DNA of 64,000 nucleotides from Azonexus sp. (GCF_023150235.1 NZ_JAKLLH010000006.1:1-64000), one strand, 5' to 3'. Shown: positions 26,704 to 36,055, counted from the first letter of the stretch. The notes: generated by a model not told the origin, from the letters alone. Numbers and translations are program-made.

Positions 26704-27306
26704 ATGAAACGCCGCGACCTACTCAAGATCTCGATGCTGGGCGGTCTCGTTGCCAGCGCCACCACGGCCAGGGCCGAGCATTGCGCCGGTGACGGCACCC
26801 CCAGCCAGTTCACGCCCAAAAAACCGGCGGACCCCGCACCGCTGGAAAACGAATTCGAGAAATACCCGAAATGCCCCTACTGCGGCATGGACCGCAAGGA
26901 ACACCATCGCACCCGGATGCTGGTCCAATACTCCGACAATCTGACCGACGGCGTCTGCTCCATCCATTGCCTCAGCCTCAGCCTCAGCCTGAACATCGAC
27001 CGCGAACCCAGGAATATCTGGGGACCGGATTACGGTGCCAGCGTCGAACCGCGCCCCCTGCTGGCGGTGGAGCAACTCACCTACCTCATCGGTGCCGATC
27101 TGAAGCACGCCATGACCCGGCGCTCGAAACACAGTTTTCTGTCAGCCGACACGGCCAAGGAATTCCAGGCACGGCACGGTGGCAATCCCGGCAATTTCAA
27201 CGATGCGCTGCGTGAATCCTATCTCGACATGGCCAGCGACGTGGCCATGATCCGCAGGAACCGCGAAGAGCGCCGTCGCCGCGCGCAGGAAAACAGGCAG
27301 GGTTGA
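26704..27306 (+). CDS. NosL-like Tat-exported protein
   Basis: 200 residues. Twin-arginine signal KRRDLLKISMLGGLVASATT. The mature part has YPKCPYCGMDRKEHHRTRML (CxxCGM) and GVCSIHCLSLSLSLNID, then QLTYLIGADLKHAMTRRSKH, which is shared with the protein at 20820. The odd LSLSLSLN run comes from a short repeated CTCAGC tract at about 26970-26990. The C-terminus is very basic. Next gene starts two bases after its stop. Probably a periplasmic Cu(I) chaperone; the partner enzyme is unknown. Confidence 0.82.
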   Translation: MKRRDLLKISMLGGLVASATTARAEHCAGDGTPSQFTPKKPADPAPLENEFEKYPKCPYCGMDRKEHHRTRMLVQYSDNLTDGVCSIHCLSLSLSLNIDREPRNIWGPDYGASVEPRPLLAVEQLTYLIGADLKHAMTRRSKHSFLSADTAKEFQARHGGNPGNFNDALRESYLDMASDVAMIRRNREERRRRAQENRQG

Positions 27307-27307
27307 T

Positions 27308-27811
27308 ATGCAGCGTCGTTCCTTTCTGAATCTTGTTTCCAGCCTGGTCGCCGTGCTCTTCCTGGCGGCGGCCGCGCCGTTTGCCGGCGCCCAGGAAATC
27401 CCGAAACCAGGCCCCCGGGATCTCTGCCCCGTCTGCGGCATGCTGGTCTCGAAATACCCCAACTGGGTCGCCGTGGTCACCTGGAAAGACGGGCACGCCC
27501 ATTTCTTTGACGGGGCCAAGGACATGTTCAAATTTCTCGGCAATCTGGACAAATACGCTCGCGGCCATCGCAAGGAAGATATCGGCGGCATTTACGTCAC
27601 CGATTTCTACAACCTGGAACGCATCGACGCACGCCAGGCCCTCTATGTCGCCGGCTCCGACGTTCTCGGCCCGATGGGGCATGAACTCGTCCCACTCGCC
27701 AACAAGGCGGACGCGGCCGACTTCATGAAGGATCACAAGGGTCGCAAGACCCTCGCCTTCGACGGCATCGACGCCGACATCCTGCGCAACCTGGACAGCG
27801 GCAAGATGTAA
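27308..27811 (+). CDS. NosL family copper chaperone
   Basis: 167 residues. Signal QRRSFLNLVSSLVAVLFLAA with Tat-like RR, no lipobox Cys, so soluble periplasmic rather than a lipoprotein as in classical NosL. The copper site pattern is DLCPVCGMLVSKYPNWVAVV, with HFFDGAKDMFKFL downstream as in NosL. Pairs with the preceding paralogue. No nosZ, nosD, nosF or nosY is in the window, so its client could be encoded elsewhere. Confidence 0.88.
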   Translation: MQRRSFLNLVSSLVAVLFLAAAAPFAGAQEIPKPGPRDLCPVCGMLVSKYPNWVAVVTWKDGHAHFFDGAKDMFKFLGNLDKYARGHRKEDIGGIYVTDFYNLERIDARQALYVAGSDVLGPMGHELVPLANKADAADFMKDHKGRKTLAFDGIDADILRNLDSGKM

Positions 27812-27822
27812 GCCCCCCCCCG

Positions 27823-27846
27823 CGCGGGAGCCACTGGCTTCCCGCG
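27823..27846 (+). terminator. Hairpin downstream of NosL gene
   Basis: CGCGGGA (27823-27829) pairs with TCCCGCG (27840-27846), 12 bases after the stop. A T-run occurs only about 25 bases later, so this is a possible, not certain, terminator. Confidence 0.45.
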
Positions 27847-28031
27847 TGTCCGGCCCCCACTCCCGGCATTTTTTCCCGCTGCATCGTCCTTGGCCTCATT
27901 TCCCCGTAGCCCGAGCCACTGCCGGAAAATCGCTTTTTTTCCGCGTCGACCGTGACATGCCTCGCCACTTGCCAGGCCAGCACCCGGCGCCCGGTGCCAG
28001 CGCATATACTGCTCGTCCCCGCGATTTTTTT

Positions 28032-28048
28032 CATGAGCGCTGCTCATG
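28032..28048. repeat. Inverted repeat at hydrolase start
   Basis: CATGAGC-GCT-GCTCATG is a perfect 7-bp inverted repeat containing the first ATG (28046) of the hydrolase. It could be an operator or occlude the start; the second in-frame ATG is at 28058. Confidence 0.4.
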
Positions 28049-28888
28049 ACCCCGCTTATGACCCACTTCCTGGCCGACGACGGCGAAAAAATCCACCTCC
28101 AGATTTCCGGTGAAGGCACGCCGCTGATCCTGCTCCACGGCTGGACCTCCAGCCATCAGGAATGGTTTCCCTTCCTCCCCGAACTCAACGCCCACCACCG
28201 CGTTTACCGCTGGGACGCGCGCGGCCACGGCGGCCATCGCCTCGCCCACCCCGGCTCGGCCACCGTCGAGCGGATGGCGCGCGATCTCAAGAACCTGATC
28301 GACCACTACGGCCTGGAAAACGCCACCGCCGTCGGCCACTCGATGGGCGCGCTGACCCTCTGGCAATACCTGCGCGACCACGGCACGCACGGCCTCGGCA
28401 AGCTCTGCCTGATCGACCAGTCACCGCGCCTGCTCACCGGCGACGACTGGGACCACGGAATTTACGGCGATTTCGGCGTCGACCGTAACCGGCAGCTGAT
28501 CGACTGGCTGCGCGAGGACTTTGCCGAAGGCGTGCTCAAGCTCACCGCGCTCGGCCTCAACCAGCGCGCCCGCGAAAAGTACGAAGCCAACGCCAGCGGC
28601 TGGCAACGCTCGCGCGCCGCGCTGCAGGCGCAAGACCCGGAACCGCTGATCCACTGCTGGGAAAGCCTCACCGCCGCCGACTACCGCGACGTGCTGGCCA
28701 ACATCCCGCTGCCGACCCTGCTGGTCTACGGCGGGCAAAGCAACTTCTACCGCAGCGAAACCGCCCGCTACGTCGCCGCCACCATCCCCAACGCCATCCT
28801 CAACATCTACGACGGCACCGACCACTCACCGCACCAGTGGCAGCGGGAAAGATTCGTGCGGGAATTGCTGGGGTTTGTTGGGGGGTAG
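28046..28888 (+). CDS. Alpha/beta hydrolase
   Basis: 280 residues, close to the non-heme haloperoxidase/esterase group. HGWTSSHQEW forms the oxyanion region, VGHSMGALTLW holds the nucleophile Ser (GHSMG), and the acid and His are probably the Asp near LLVYGGQSNFY and the His of DGTDHSPHQW. Substrate not deducible. An internal ATG four codons later is an alternative start. It borders the left edge of the lower-GC helicase cassette. Confidence 0.9.
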   Translation: MTPLMTHFLADDGEKIHLQISGEGTPLILLHGWTSSHQEWFPFLPELNAHHRVYRWDARGHGGHRLAHPGSATVERMARDLKNLIDHYGLENATAVGHSMGALTLWQYLRDHGTHGLGKLCLIDQSPRLLTGDDWDHGIYGDFGVDRNRQLIDWLREDFAEGVLKLTALGLNQRAREKYEANASGWQRSRAALQAQDPEPLIHCWESLTAADYRDVLANIPLPTLLVYGGQSNFYRSETARYVAATIPNAILNIYDGTDHSPHQWQRERFVRELLGFVGG

Positions 28889-29132
28889 CGGCGGGGGGAG
28901 GGGCGCTGGCCGCTTACGGCCAGGAGCGGCCGGTCAGCCACGTGCAACCGTGGACATTCAAGCGACCACTCCACTCCGAAACCTGTCGAACAGTCGATTC
29001 CCGGTCCTCGGCCAAAGCCGCCGCTGCTGCATGGAGCCACCAACGGCAGCAATCGATAGGCTGCCGGTAGTAGGTACAGAAGCGAGTTCGAACGACCGCT
29101 TGGCGCTAGAGGCTTGGATTGAAGGAAGCGAT

Positions 29133-29161
29133 TTGCCACAGGTGGTAGCATATGGAATAAA
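29133..29161 (+). promoter_or_regulatory. Possible promoter of helicase cassette
   Basis: TTGCCA (29133-29138) and AATAAA (29156-29161) are 17 bases apart, 22 bases before the helicase ATG. The sequence from 28889 to here is otherwise noncoding and becomes AT-richer toward the cassette. Confidence 0.4.
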
Positions 29162-29182
29162 TCCAAATTCATAGGACAAAAC

Positions 29183-30589
29183 ATGCGTCATTTATCGAAT
29201 GTCATACCAACCCCAGAGCAGGTCGCAATTTTTTCTAGAAATAGACCGGGCGTGGAGGTAATACGCGGGGCAGCCGGTAGCGGGAAAACGACCACAGCTT
29301 TGCTGAAGCTTCGTTCGGCGATTGCGATGTTTGTGGCGCGCAAACGTCGACTTGGAATTTTAGAGCCTGTGCAGGCGCTTGTTCTGACCTTTAACCGCAC
29401 ACTGCGGGGATATATCGAGGTTTTGGCGAGGGAGCAAGTCGCAGAGTATGGTCCAAACGAAATTTGGCTTGAGGTTTCCACCTTTGCAAAATGGGCGAAG
29501 TCGGAACTCGGTGATCCAAATATTGTGGACAATGCGTTACGTGAACAAAAAATTCGAGAACTGGCAGCCGTTGCGCGTCTAGGGCTTGACATCGACTTCG
29601 TAAAAGAGGAGGTCGAATACATCTTGGGGCGGTTTGCCCCACGAGATTTTGGAAATTACCTGACAGCGCGAAGAGACGGACGGGGGATCTCGCCAAGAGT
29701 AGAACGGCCTGTGCGCGAGCTAATTATGGATCACGTCATTGCACCATACTGTGGTTGGAAAAGCGCGCGGCATGAGTTGGACTGGAACGACCTTGCGGTT
29801 CATTTGGGTGAGCGACCAAATCAGAAGTACGACCTCGTGATTGCCGACGAAGCCCAGGATCTTTCCGCCAATCAGATCCGTGCAATTCTTAGCCAGCTCA
29901 AACCTGACCATTCAATGACGTTTGTTCTGGATACCGTCCAGCGTTTGTATCCTCGCGGGTTCTCCTGGGCAGAGGTTGGTGTCACGGTACGACCTGAAGG
30001 AATGCATAGACTTTGCAGGAACTACCGAAACACCATCCAAATTGCGAGGTTCGCTGAACCCATTGTGCGGGGGTTAGCGGTCGATGACGATGCAACCCTC
30101 CCTGATTTTTCACGCTGTGAGCGTGAGGGGCCGCTCCCGATTATTCTGCGTGGTAGATTCGAGCTTCAGCTGCGGTACGCTATCACCTATCTTCAAGAGC
30201 AAGTCGATTTGGACAGGGAAACCGTCGCATTTCTCCATCCGCTAGGGTGGTTCAGTCTTCACAGGACGAAATTGATCGAGGCTGGCCTGCCATTTGTTGA
30301 AATTACAAGGAAAAGCGAATGGCCAGAAGGGACTGAAAATATTGCACTTTGTACACTTCATTCCGCCAAGGGCCTCGAATTTGATCACGTCATTATCCTC
30401 GGACTTAATGCGGAGGTACTTCGACACGGGGACGGTGATGACGATGACCGCCTAACGATGCTCAGGAGGCTCCTAGCGATGGGAATCGGAAGGGCAAGAA
30501 AGTCAGTGATCCTTGGCTACAAGCCTGACGAAGCTTCAACCCTTGTTGGTTACTTCGAACCAGGCACATTCTGTGAGGTCACGTTATGA
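29183..30589 (+). CDS. UvrD/PcrA-like superfamily 1 DNA helicase
   Basis: 468 residues. Walker A GAAGSGKTTTALLKL (29-36 and on), Walker B VIADEAQDLS (DEAQD, 222-226), the late motif TLHSAKGLEFDHVIILGLN and motif VI MGIGRARKSVIL. It is shorter than UvrD (about 720) and seems to lack much of the 2B subdomain, as seen in helicases of defence loci. Codon use is clearly less GC-rich than that of flanking genes, indicating transfer. Its stop overlaps the next start (ATGA), so it is coupled to the ADP-ribosyltransferase gene. It could sense or process foreign DNA. Confidence 0.92.
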   Translation: MRHLSNVIPTPEQVAIFSRNRPGVEVIRGAAGSGKTTTALLKLRSAIAMFVARKRRLGILEPVQALVLTFNRTLRGYIEVLAREQVAEYGPNEIWLEVSTFAKWAKSELGDPNIVDNALREQKIRELAAVARLGLDIDFVKEEVEYILGRFAPRDFGNYLTARRDGRGISPRVERPVRELIMDHVIAPYCGWKSARHELDWNDLAVHLGERPNQKYDLVIADEAQDLSANQIRAILSQLKPDHSMTFVLDTVQRLYPRGFSWAEVGVTVRPEGMHRLCRNYRNTIQIARFAEPIVRGLAVDDDATLPDFSRCEREGPLPIILRGRFELQLRYAITYLQEQVDLDRETVAFLHPLGWFSLHRTKLIEAGLPFVEITRKSEWPEGTENIALCTLHSAKGLEFDHVIILGLNAEVLRHGDGDDDDRLTMLRRLLAMGIGRARKSVILGYKPDEASTLVGYFEPGTFCEVTL

Positions 30590-31212
30590 CGGTTCTCGAT
30601 CTTGCAAATGAGCGTGGCGTCAGCGAAATTGTCCATTTCACTACCAACAAGGGTTTGCTGGGCGTTCTATATACTGGATTGCTTAAATCCAGGGCGCGTT
30701 TAGCGGACGACGAGCGACTTGAGCATATTCTGAAGCTCAACTCGGCCACCCGGAAAGATACCGAGTGGCTGGACTACGTAAATCTTTCTGTGTCGCAGAT
30801 AAACACTTGGTTTTTTTCGTGTTCCGGTCGGTGGCATGCAGGCGACGATATATGGTGGCCTGTGCTGGCTTTTTCCCCCGAAATCTTGGACCATGAAGGT
30901 GTGGTTTTTGCAACTACCAATAACATTTACACTGACGTACAAAGGCAAGTGGGGGAAGGCGGCTTCCATGCGCTATTTGCGCCAACCATTACGCGCTGGT
31001 TCGGGAATGTGGTGGCTAGACCTGTGTCGCACCCATCATATTTGACCACGTGCGAGCAGGCCGAAGTCTTGTACCCTGCCGAAGTTTCAACCGAGTGGCT
31101 CCGTCGGATTTATGTTCCCAGCGAAGCTCATGCAGATGAAGTCCACGCCCAGATCGGTGCAGTTAGGCACCGACCCGTTGAGGTCGTAGTTGATGCAAGC
31201 AAGTTTATTTGA
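30586..31212 (+). CDS. DarT-like ADP-ribosyltransferase
   Basis: 208 residues. The layout follows the DarT/DUF4433 family, which ADP-ribosylates DNA: EIVHFTTNKGLLGVLYTGLL at residues 14-33 (NAD-binding start), the Arg-rich KSRARL, YVNLSVSQINTWFF, FATTNNIY and the catalytic-Glu block CEQAEVLYPAEVSTEWLRRI with Glu about residue 160. This would be the toxic component. It overlaps both the helicase gene upstream and the ADP-ribosylglycohydrolase gene downstream. Similarity is by motif, not full alignment, so another PARP-like substrate (RNA, protein) is possible. Confidence 0.8.
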   Translation: MTVLDLANERGVSEIVHFTTNKGLLGVLYTGLLKSRARLADDERLEHILKLNSATRKDTEWLDYVNLSVSQINTWFFSCSGRWHAGDDIWWPVLAFSPEILDHEGVVFATTNNIYTDVQRQVGEGGFHALFAPTITRWFGNVVARPVSHPSYLTTCEQAEVLYPAEVSTEWLRRIYVPSEAHADEVHAQIGAVRHRPVEVVVDASKFI

Positions 31213-32860
31213 GGCACAGCCGAAAATGGCTATGGGCGTTACTGTTAATCAGATAATCAATTCGGCCAAATGGGCCGCCTATGGTGACGGGCTTGGGTTC
31301 ATTACTGAGCTTGCAGATGCCTCTGGGGTCAAGAGGCGGGCTGGGGTCCAGGCAATTACGAAGCTGCTTCCCTGGAAGCGCCTTGTTGGGGGAAAGTTCG
31401 GGACTTTCGTTGAGTTGCCAGAGGGATGCTATTCGGATGACACCCAACTTCGGTTGGCAACTTCAAGAGCAATACGTGGCTCTGGGGAATTTGATGTCGA
31501 GGCGTTCGCGAAAGTTGAAGTGCCGGTGTGGCTTTCGTACGCGCTAGGAGCTGGAAGGGGGACGAAAATCGCGGCTACGTCCCTTGCTAAGGACAACATC
31601 AACTGGTTCAGTAACTTCTATGATGGGGCGTCTGGGCATTACGTCAATGGTGGGGGCAATGGCGCCGCGATGAGGATTCAGCCTCACGTGTGGTGTGCAC
31701 GGGACAATACCGACTCTTGCCTCCAAGATGTTGTCCGGAACTCGGTTTGTACTCATGGCCATGCGCGCGGGATACTTGGGGCGGTGTTCCATGCAGTCTG
31801 TCTGTCGCAGGCGCTTGAGAGCCGAACATACCCTGGCCCCGATCAATGGGAGCAAGCTGTCCGACTCTTCTCACGCGTACCAGAGATAGTGCGGGGAGAT
31901 TCAGCCCTAAGCACGTTCTGGCTACCTACCTGGGAACGGCTCAGTGCAACATCACTGACTGACGCAGTCAAAAATGTTCAGAATGAATGCATGAAGGACA
32001 TCGAGCTCGTCGGCTCGCTGTCATGGAATGCTGACCCCAGCTTGAATTATCGTGAGCTGGCTGAGCGTCTGGGCGTTTTGGAAGAAACGCAGCGAGGGTC
32101 TGGAACCAAAACCGCCATTCTCGGGTCAGCGCTGTCTTGGCTATTCCAGAACGACAACCCTGAGCACGCCCTGCTGGCTGCTGCTAATCTTCTTGGAAGT
32201 GATACAGATACCATTGCGACAATGGCAGGGGCGATCATTGGGGCCGTTGTCAAACAGTCACCAAGTGGCCGTATTGCTGACCACGAATATATAGAGTCAG
32301 AAGCTAGACGGATGCACGCAATTAGGATTGGGGCGGCTTCTTCGAGCTTTTACTATCCTGACCTCCTTAGATGGCAACCTCCCCGGACCCAATTGGACTC
32401 CGTGGGCAAAGATGGTGATAGCTTCTACGTGGCCGGGCTGGGGCGCGCTAAGCCAGTTGGATCTGAAATGAGTGGCCGCAGCGGGGACGACACTGTATGG
32501 CAGTGGCTTCGCTTGGACTTCGGGCAAACGATTCTTGCGAAACGCCGAAAGGATCCAAGGGCCACCATCGCCCAGAATACGCCGAGACAGATTGGGTCAC
32601 GCCCTAAGATCAACTCATCGTCCGCGGAGCACCAAACGGACATGCTTGATTCTTTGGGAACTGGTGTCAATGAAAGAAAGGAAGCCGCTAAGACCCTGGA
32701 TACAATGACATCGGAAGCGATAAAGAGCGGATTTGACCCAACTCTTATCGGTGCCCAGCTGCTGGAAATTGCTGACCGCCAAAATGGGGTTGAGCAAGCT
32801 ATTGCCTATAGCGCTATTATCGCCAAAGCAAGGGCTGCACGAGGTCATCGCAGGGGTTAG
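31193..32860 (+). CDS. ADP-ribosylglycohydrolase (ARH/DraG fold) with long C-terminal extension
   Basis: 555 residues from the ATG at 31193 (another ATG at 31226 is possible). Metal-binding motifs of ARH enzymes are all visible: AYGDGLGF near residue 30, YSDDTQLRLA (about 80-89), HGHARGILGA (188-197) and LGSDTDTIATMAGAIIG (334-350). Such enzymes remove ADP-ribose, so this is the likely antidote to the preceding transferase, replacing the macrodomain DarG of classic DarTG. The 200 residues after the catalytic domain are of unknown function. Overlaps the transferase gene by 20 bases. Lower GC than the host. Confidence 0.88.
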   Translation: MQASLFEAQPKMAMGVTVNQIINSAKWAAYGDGLGFITELADASGVKRRAGVQAITKLLPWKRLVGGKFGTFVELPEGCYSDDTQLRLATSRAIRGSGEFDVEAFAKVEVPVWLSYALGAGRGTKIAATSLAKDNINWFSNFYDGASGHYVNGGGNGAAMRIQPHVWCARDNTDSCLQDVVRNSVCTHGHARGILGAVFHAVCLSQALESRTYPGPDQWEQAVRLFSRVPEIVRGDSALSTFWLPTWERLSATSLTDAVKNVQNECMKDIELVGSLSWNADPSLNYRELAERLGVLEETQRGSGTKTAILGSALSWLFQNDNPEHALLAAANLLGSDTDTIATMAGAIIGAVVKQSPSGRIADHEYIESEARRMHAIRIGAASSSFYYPDLLRWQPPRTQLDSVGKDGDSFYVAGLGRAKPVGSEMSGRSGDDTVWQWLRLDFGQTILAKRRKDPRATIAQNTPRQIGSRPKINSSSAEHQTDMLDSLGTGVNERKEAAKTLDTMTSEAIKSGFDPTLIGAQLLEIADRQNGVEQAIAYSAIIAKARAARGHRRG

Positions 32861-33157
32861 GGGAGGGGCTGTTCACAAGCCATCAGTCATAATGCTGCCA
32901 TTTGCGCCGCTGAAAATCTTCGGTTCGCTCAATGAGCGAGATAAGACGGTGCGGCGACCGCTACCCGCTCATTACAGCCATTGGTGAGGCCGGGCCCGAA
33001 TGGCCGCTCAGGCCGAGGTGCAGTAGCACAGCCATCACTCAGAACGACCGCTCGACTCAGTAACCTGCCGTTGCTACGCGCGGCAAACAAAGGTCCGGAT
33101 TGGGTCGATAGCAGCCGTTCAAGCAGCAAACAATCGAACCCTCCAATACTCCCCCAG
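32861..33157. other. Noncoding right flank of the helicase cassette
   Basis: No gene seen. It contains GAACGACCGCT (33042-33052), also present in the left flank at 29090-29100 in the same orientation, and GC content returns to host level near 32980. This suggests the cassette boundary. Confidence 0.5.
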
Positions 33158-33188
33158 CAAAAAGCCCGGCACAGCGCCGGGCTTTTTG
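33158..33188. terminator. Bidirectional rho-independent terminator
   Basis: GCCCGGC (33164-33170) pairs with GCCGGGC (33176-33182), flanked by AAAAA and TTTTT, ending transcription from either side between the ADP-ribosylglycohydrolase gene and the oxidoreductase remnant. Confidence 0.85.
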
Positions 33189-33220
33189 TCATTTCAGCCG
33201 GTCGACCGTAAAAGCCACGG

Positions 33221-35315
33221 TCAACGGCTCACCACCGGGATTTTCAGCGCCTTGCCACGCCCACCGTTCCCGCCCGGCTGGCGGCCGAGGGTGAAGTCTT
33301 GCCAGAGGTCGCGGCGGCGTTCTTCGGCGCGTTGGGCGTAGCGTTCGCGGACCGGGCCATAGCCGCGAATGTCGGCGGGGAGGCTGGCGAGGGCGATGGC
33401 GGCGGCGTGGTTGGCGGGGTTGAGTTCGCGTTCGACACGGGCGAGCAGTTGCTCGTAGTCGGCGAGCAGTTGCCGGTCGAGCTGGCGGTCGTGGCTGTGG
33501 GCGAAGGGGTCGAGCACGGTGTTGCGCAGGCGGCGGCAGCGGGCGAGCAGGCCGAGCAGCGGCGTGGTCCAGGGGCCGAAGCGGCGCTTTTGCGGGGTTT
33601 TGCCATTCAGCACCGGCGGCGCGAAGTGGTGCACGACCCGGTAGTCACCTTCGAACTGCGCCGCGAGCTTGGCCTGGAAGGCCGGGTCGCGGTGCAGGCG
33701 GGCAACTTCGTATTCATCCTTGATCGCCAGCAGCTTGTGGTAGTTGTGCGCCACGGCCACGGTCAAGGCCTCGCTACCCGGCAAAACCCGCTGTTCGACG
33801 ACGCGGATGCGGTCGACCGCTGCCCGGTAGCGCGCGGCGTAGGCTTGATCCTGATAGTCGACCAGATGCGCGGCGCGTTGCTCGACCAGCGCGGCCAGCG
33901 GCAAGGCCGCGTTGTTGGCCGAAGTCGCGGCAGCGGTGGCCGCCGACTGACCACGCGCCAGGCGCAGCACCTGCGGCAGATCGACCGCTGCCAGCCGTCC
34001 CCAGTGGAAGGCGCGGATGTTGGCGGCGACGGCGGCGCCGTTGATTTCGATGGCGCGCAGGATGGCGCCGGCCGACAGCGGGATCAGCCCGCGCTGCCAG
34101 GCCATGCCGAGCATGAAGGGGTTGGTGGCAATCGAGTCGCCGAGTAGCGCGGTGGCCAGCGCCGTGGCGTCGAGGAATTCGCCATCGCCGGCGGCGAGCG
34201 CGGCGGCGATGCGTTGCTGCATGCCGCTGGCGCCGAATTGCGGGTCGGGGTTGGCCTGCACGTCGCCGCTTCTCGCCTGGCGGGCAAAACCCCGCACGAA
34301 TTCACTGGTCATCTCCTCGGCGGTATTGACGATGGCGCGCGAGACGCCGGCCTGCAGTTTGGCCAGGGTTTCGTCGCCAGCCGAAACCACCAGGTCGCAG
34401 CCGAGCAGCGCGTCGGCCTCGCCGGCAGCGATGCGCGCGGCGTGGATGGCGCCCTCAGCGGCGGCGATGCGGATGTGCGACCAGACCGCGCCGCCCTTTT
34501 GCGCCAGCCCGGCCATGTCGAGGGTGCTGACGTTCTTGCCTTCGAGGTGGGCGGCCATCCCGAGCAAGGCGCCGATGGTGACGACGCCGGTACCGCCAAC
34601 GCCATTGACCAGAATGTTCCACGGCCGGTCGAGGGCCGGCAGTTGCGGTTCGGGCAGCTTGGCGAACAGTTCGTCGCCGGTCGCCAGCGCCGCCTGCTTG
34701 CGCAGTTGCCCGCCTTCAACGGTGACGAAGCTGGGGCAGAAACCTTTGACGCAGGAAAAATCCTTGTTGCAGCTCGATTGGTCGATCTGGCGTTTTCGCC
34801 CGAACGGCGTGTCGACCGTGGTAACCGACAAACAGTTGGACTGCGCGCTGCAGTCGCCGCAGTTGTCGCACACCGCTTCGTTGATCACCGCCCGCACCGC
34901 CGGGTCGGGGAATTTGCCGCGTTTGCGGCGGCGGCGCTTTTCGGCGGCGCAGGTCTGTTCGTAGATCAGCGCGGTGACGCCGGGGATCTCGCGCAGCTCG
35001 CGTTGCACGGCATCGAGTTCGTCGCGGTGGCGGACTTCAGTGCCGCTGGCGAGGCCGACTTCGGCGGTGAACAGCTCGGGGCGGTCGCTGACCACGACAA
35101 TGCGGCCGACGCCTTCGGCCTGCAATTGCCGGCTGATGATCGGCACGCTCAGGGTGCCGTCGTGCGGCTGGCGGCTGGCCGCCGGTCATCGCCACCGCGT
35201 CGTTGAACAAAATCTTGTAGGTGATGTTGGCCTTGGCGGCGACGGCGGCGCGAATGGCGAGCAGGCCGGAGTGGAAATAGGTGCCGTCGCCGAGGTTGGC
35301 GAAGACAGCTGGCGC
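33221..35315 (-). pseudogene. Indolepyruvate ferredoxin oxidoreductase, truncated and frameshifted
   Basis: Remnant of a long single-chain indolepyruvate:ferredoxin oxidoreductase. The upstream fragment reads [20 protein letters not shown] and ends [16 protein letters not shown]; then a direct 7-base duplication (CAGCCGC twice, minus strand, about 35159-35172) shifts the frame. The downstream part (33221-35146, about 641 codons) keeps the ferredoxin-like cysteines (CDNCGDCSAQSNC, CNKDFSCVKGFCPSF), the gamma-domain NGVGGTGVVTIGALL and the C-terminus. The first part of the protein, with the pyrimidine and most of the TPP domain, is missing: an in-frame TGA and unrelated sequence precede VFANL at about 35316. 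Two independent lesions argue for a true pseudogene. Confidence 0.88.
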
Positions 35316-35350
35316 TCAAGTACCTAGCCGTCACCACTCCGCTGCCCGAC

Positions 35351-35881
35351 TCAAGGCTGCAGCCACTCGGCAAAAACCTGCCGCACCTTGGCGGCCTTGG
35401 GGCCGACCACGGCGCGGCAATAGCCTTGCTCCGGGTTGCGCCGGAAATAGTCGTGGTGGTAGTCCTCGGCGACATGGAACACGCCGGCCGGGCTCAGTTC
35501 GGTGACAATCGGCGCCGGCCAGATGCCCTCGGCGTCGAGGCTGGCGATCATCGCAGCGGCCGCCGCCTTCTGCGCGGGCGAGTGGTAGAAAATGGCCGAG
35601 CGGTATTGGCTGCCGACGTCGTGGCCCTGGCGATTGAGCGTGGTCGGGTCGTGGACCGTGAAAAACACGGTCAACAGCACTTCGAAGGGAATTTCATCCG
35701 GGTCGTATTCGAGTTGCACGACCTCGGCGTGGCCGCTGTCGCCACGGCAGATTTTTTCGTAGGTCGGCGCCGGGTCGTGGCCGCCCATATAGCCCGGCTG
35801 CACCCGCCGCACGCCCTGCAGTTGCATGAACGCCGCCTCGGTGCACCAGAAACAGCCCCCGGCAAAGGTCGCCAGCGCCAT
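35351..35881 (-). CDS. msrA: Peptide methionine sulfoxide reductase A
   Basis: 176 residues that reduce methionine-S-sulfoxide. The active-site motif FAGGCFWCTEAAF begins at residue 6, with GYMGG, EVVQLEYDP and GSQYRSAIFYHSPAQK following; AEDYHHDYF is the conserved C-terminal block and a late Cys (QGYCRAVV) can resolve the disulfide. The frame is open for 28 codons upstream, but AAGGAAAGGAAC directly before the ATG at 35881 and family similarity set the start. It lies 35 bases from the deletion end point of the oxidoreductase remnant. Confidence 0.97.
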   Translation of the reverse strand: MALATFAGGCFWCTEAAFMQLQGVRRVQPGYMGGHDPAPTYEKICRGDSGHAEVVQLEYDPDEIPFEVLLTVFFTVHDPTTLNRQGHDVGSQYRSAIFYHSPAQKAAAAAMIASLDAEGIWPAPIVTELSPAGVFHVAEDYHHDYFRRNPEQGYCRAVVGPKAAKVRQVFAEWLQP

Positions 35882-36055
35882 CGTTGTTCCTTTCCTTGTC
35901 TTGGTCGCAGATGGGACTCGCCGGCGCCGCCGGGGTTCCCCACCGCAGCGCGGCTCAGCCCGCACCTGCCAGCGGAGGATAAGGCAAACCCGCCGGCAGC
36001 ACCTCGACCACGGCGGCCGGCAAACAGGAACGACAGGCAGCCGCCGACGCTGCGC

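Noticed and set aside
29100..29182. LexA or Fur box upstream of the helicase cassette
   Set aside because: No CTGT-N8-ACAG or Fur-like palindrome could be found by reading both strands.
33299..35206. Long plus-strand frames across the oxidoreductase remnant
   Set aside because: They are antisense to clear oxidoreductase sequence with conserved cysteine motifs and show no family similarity.
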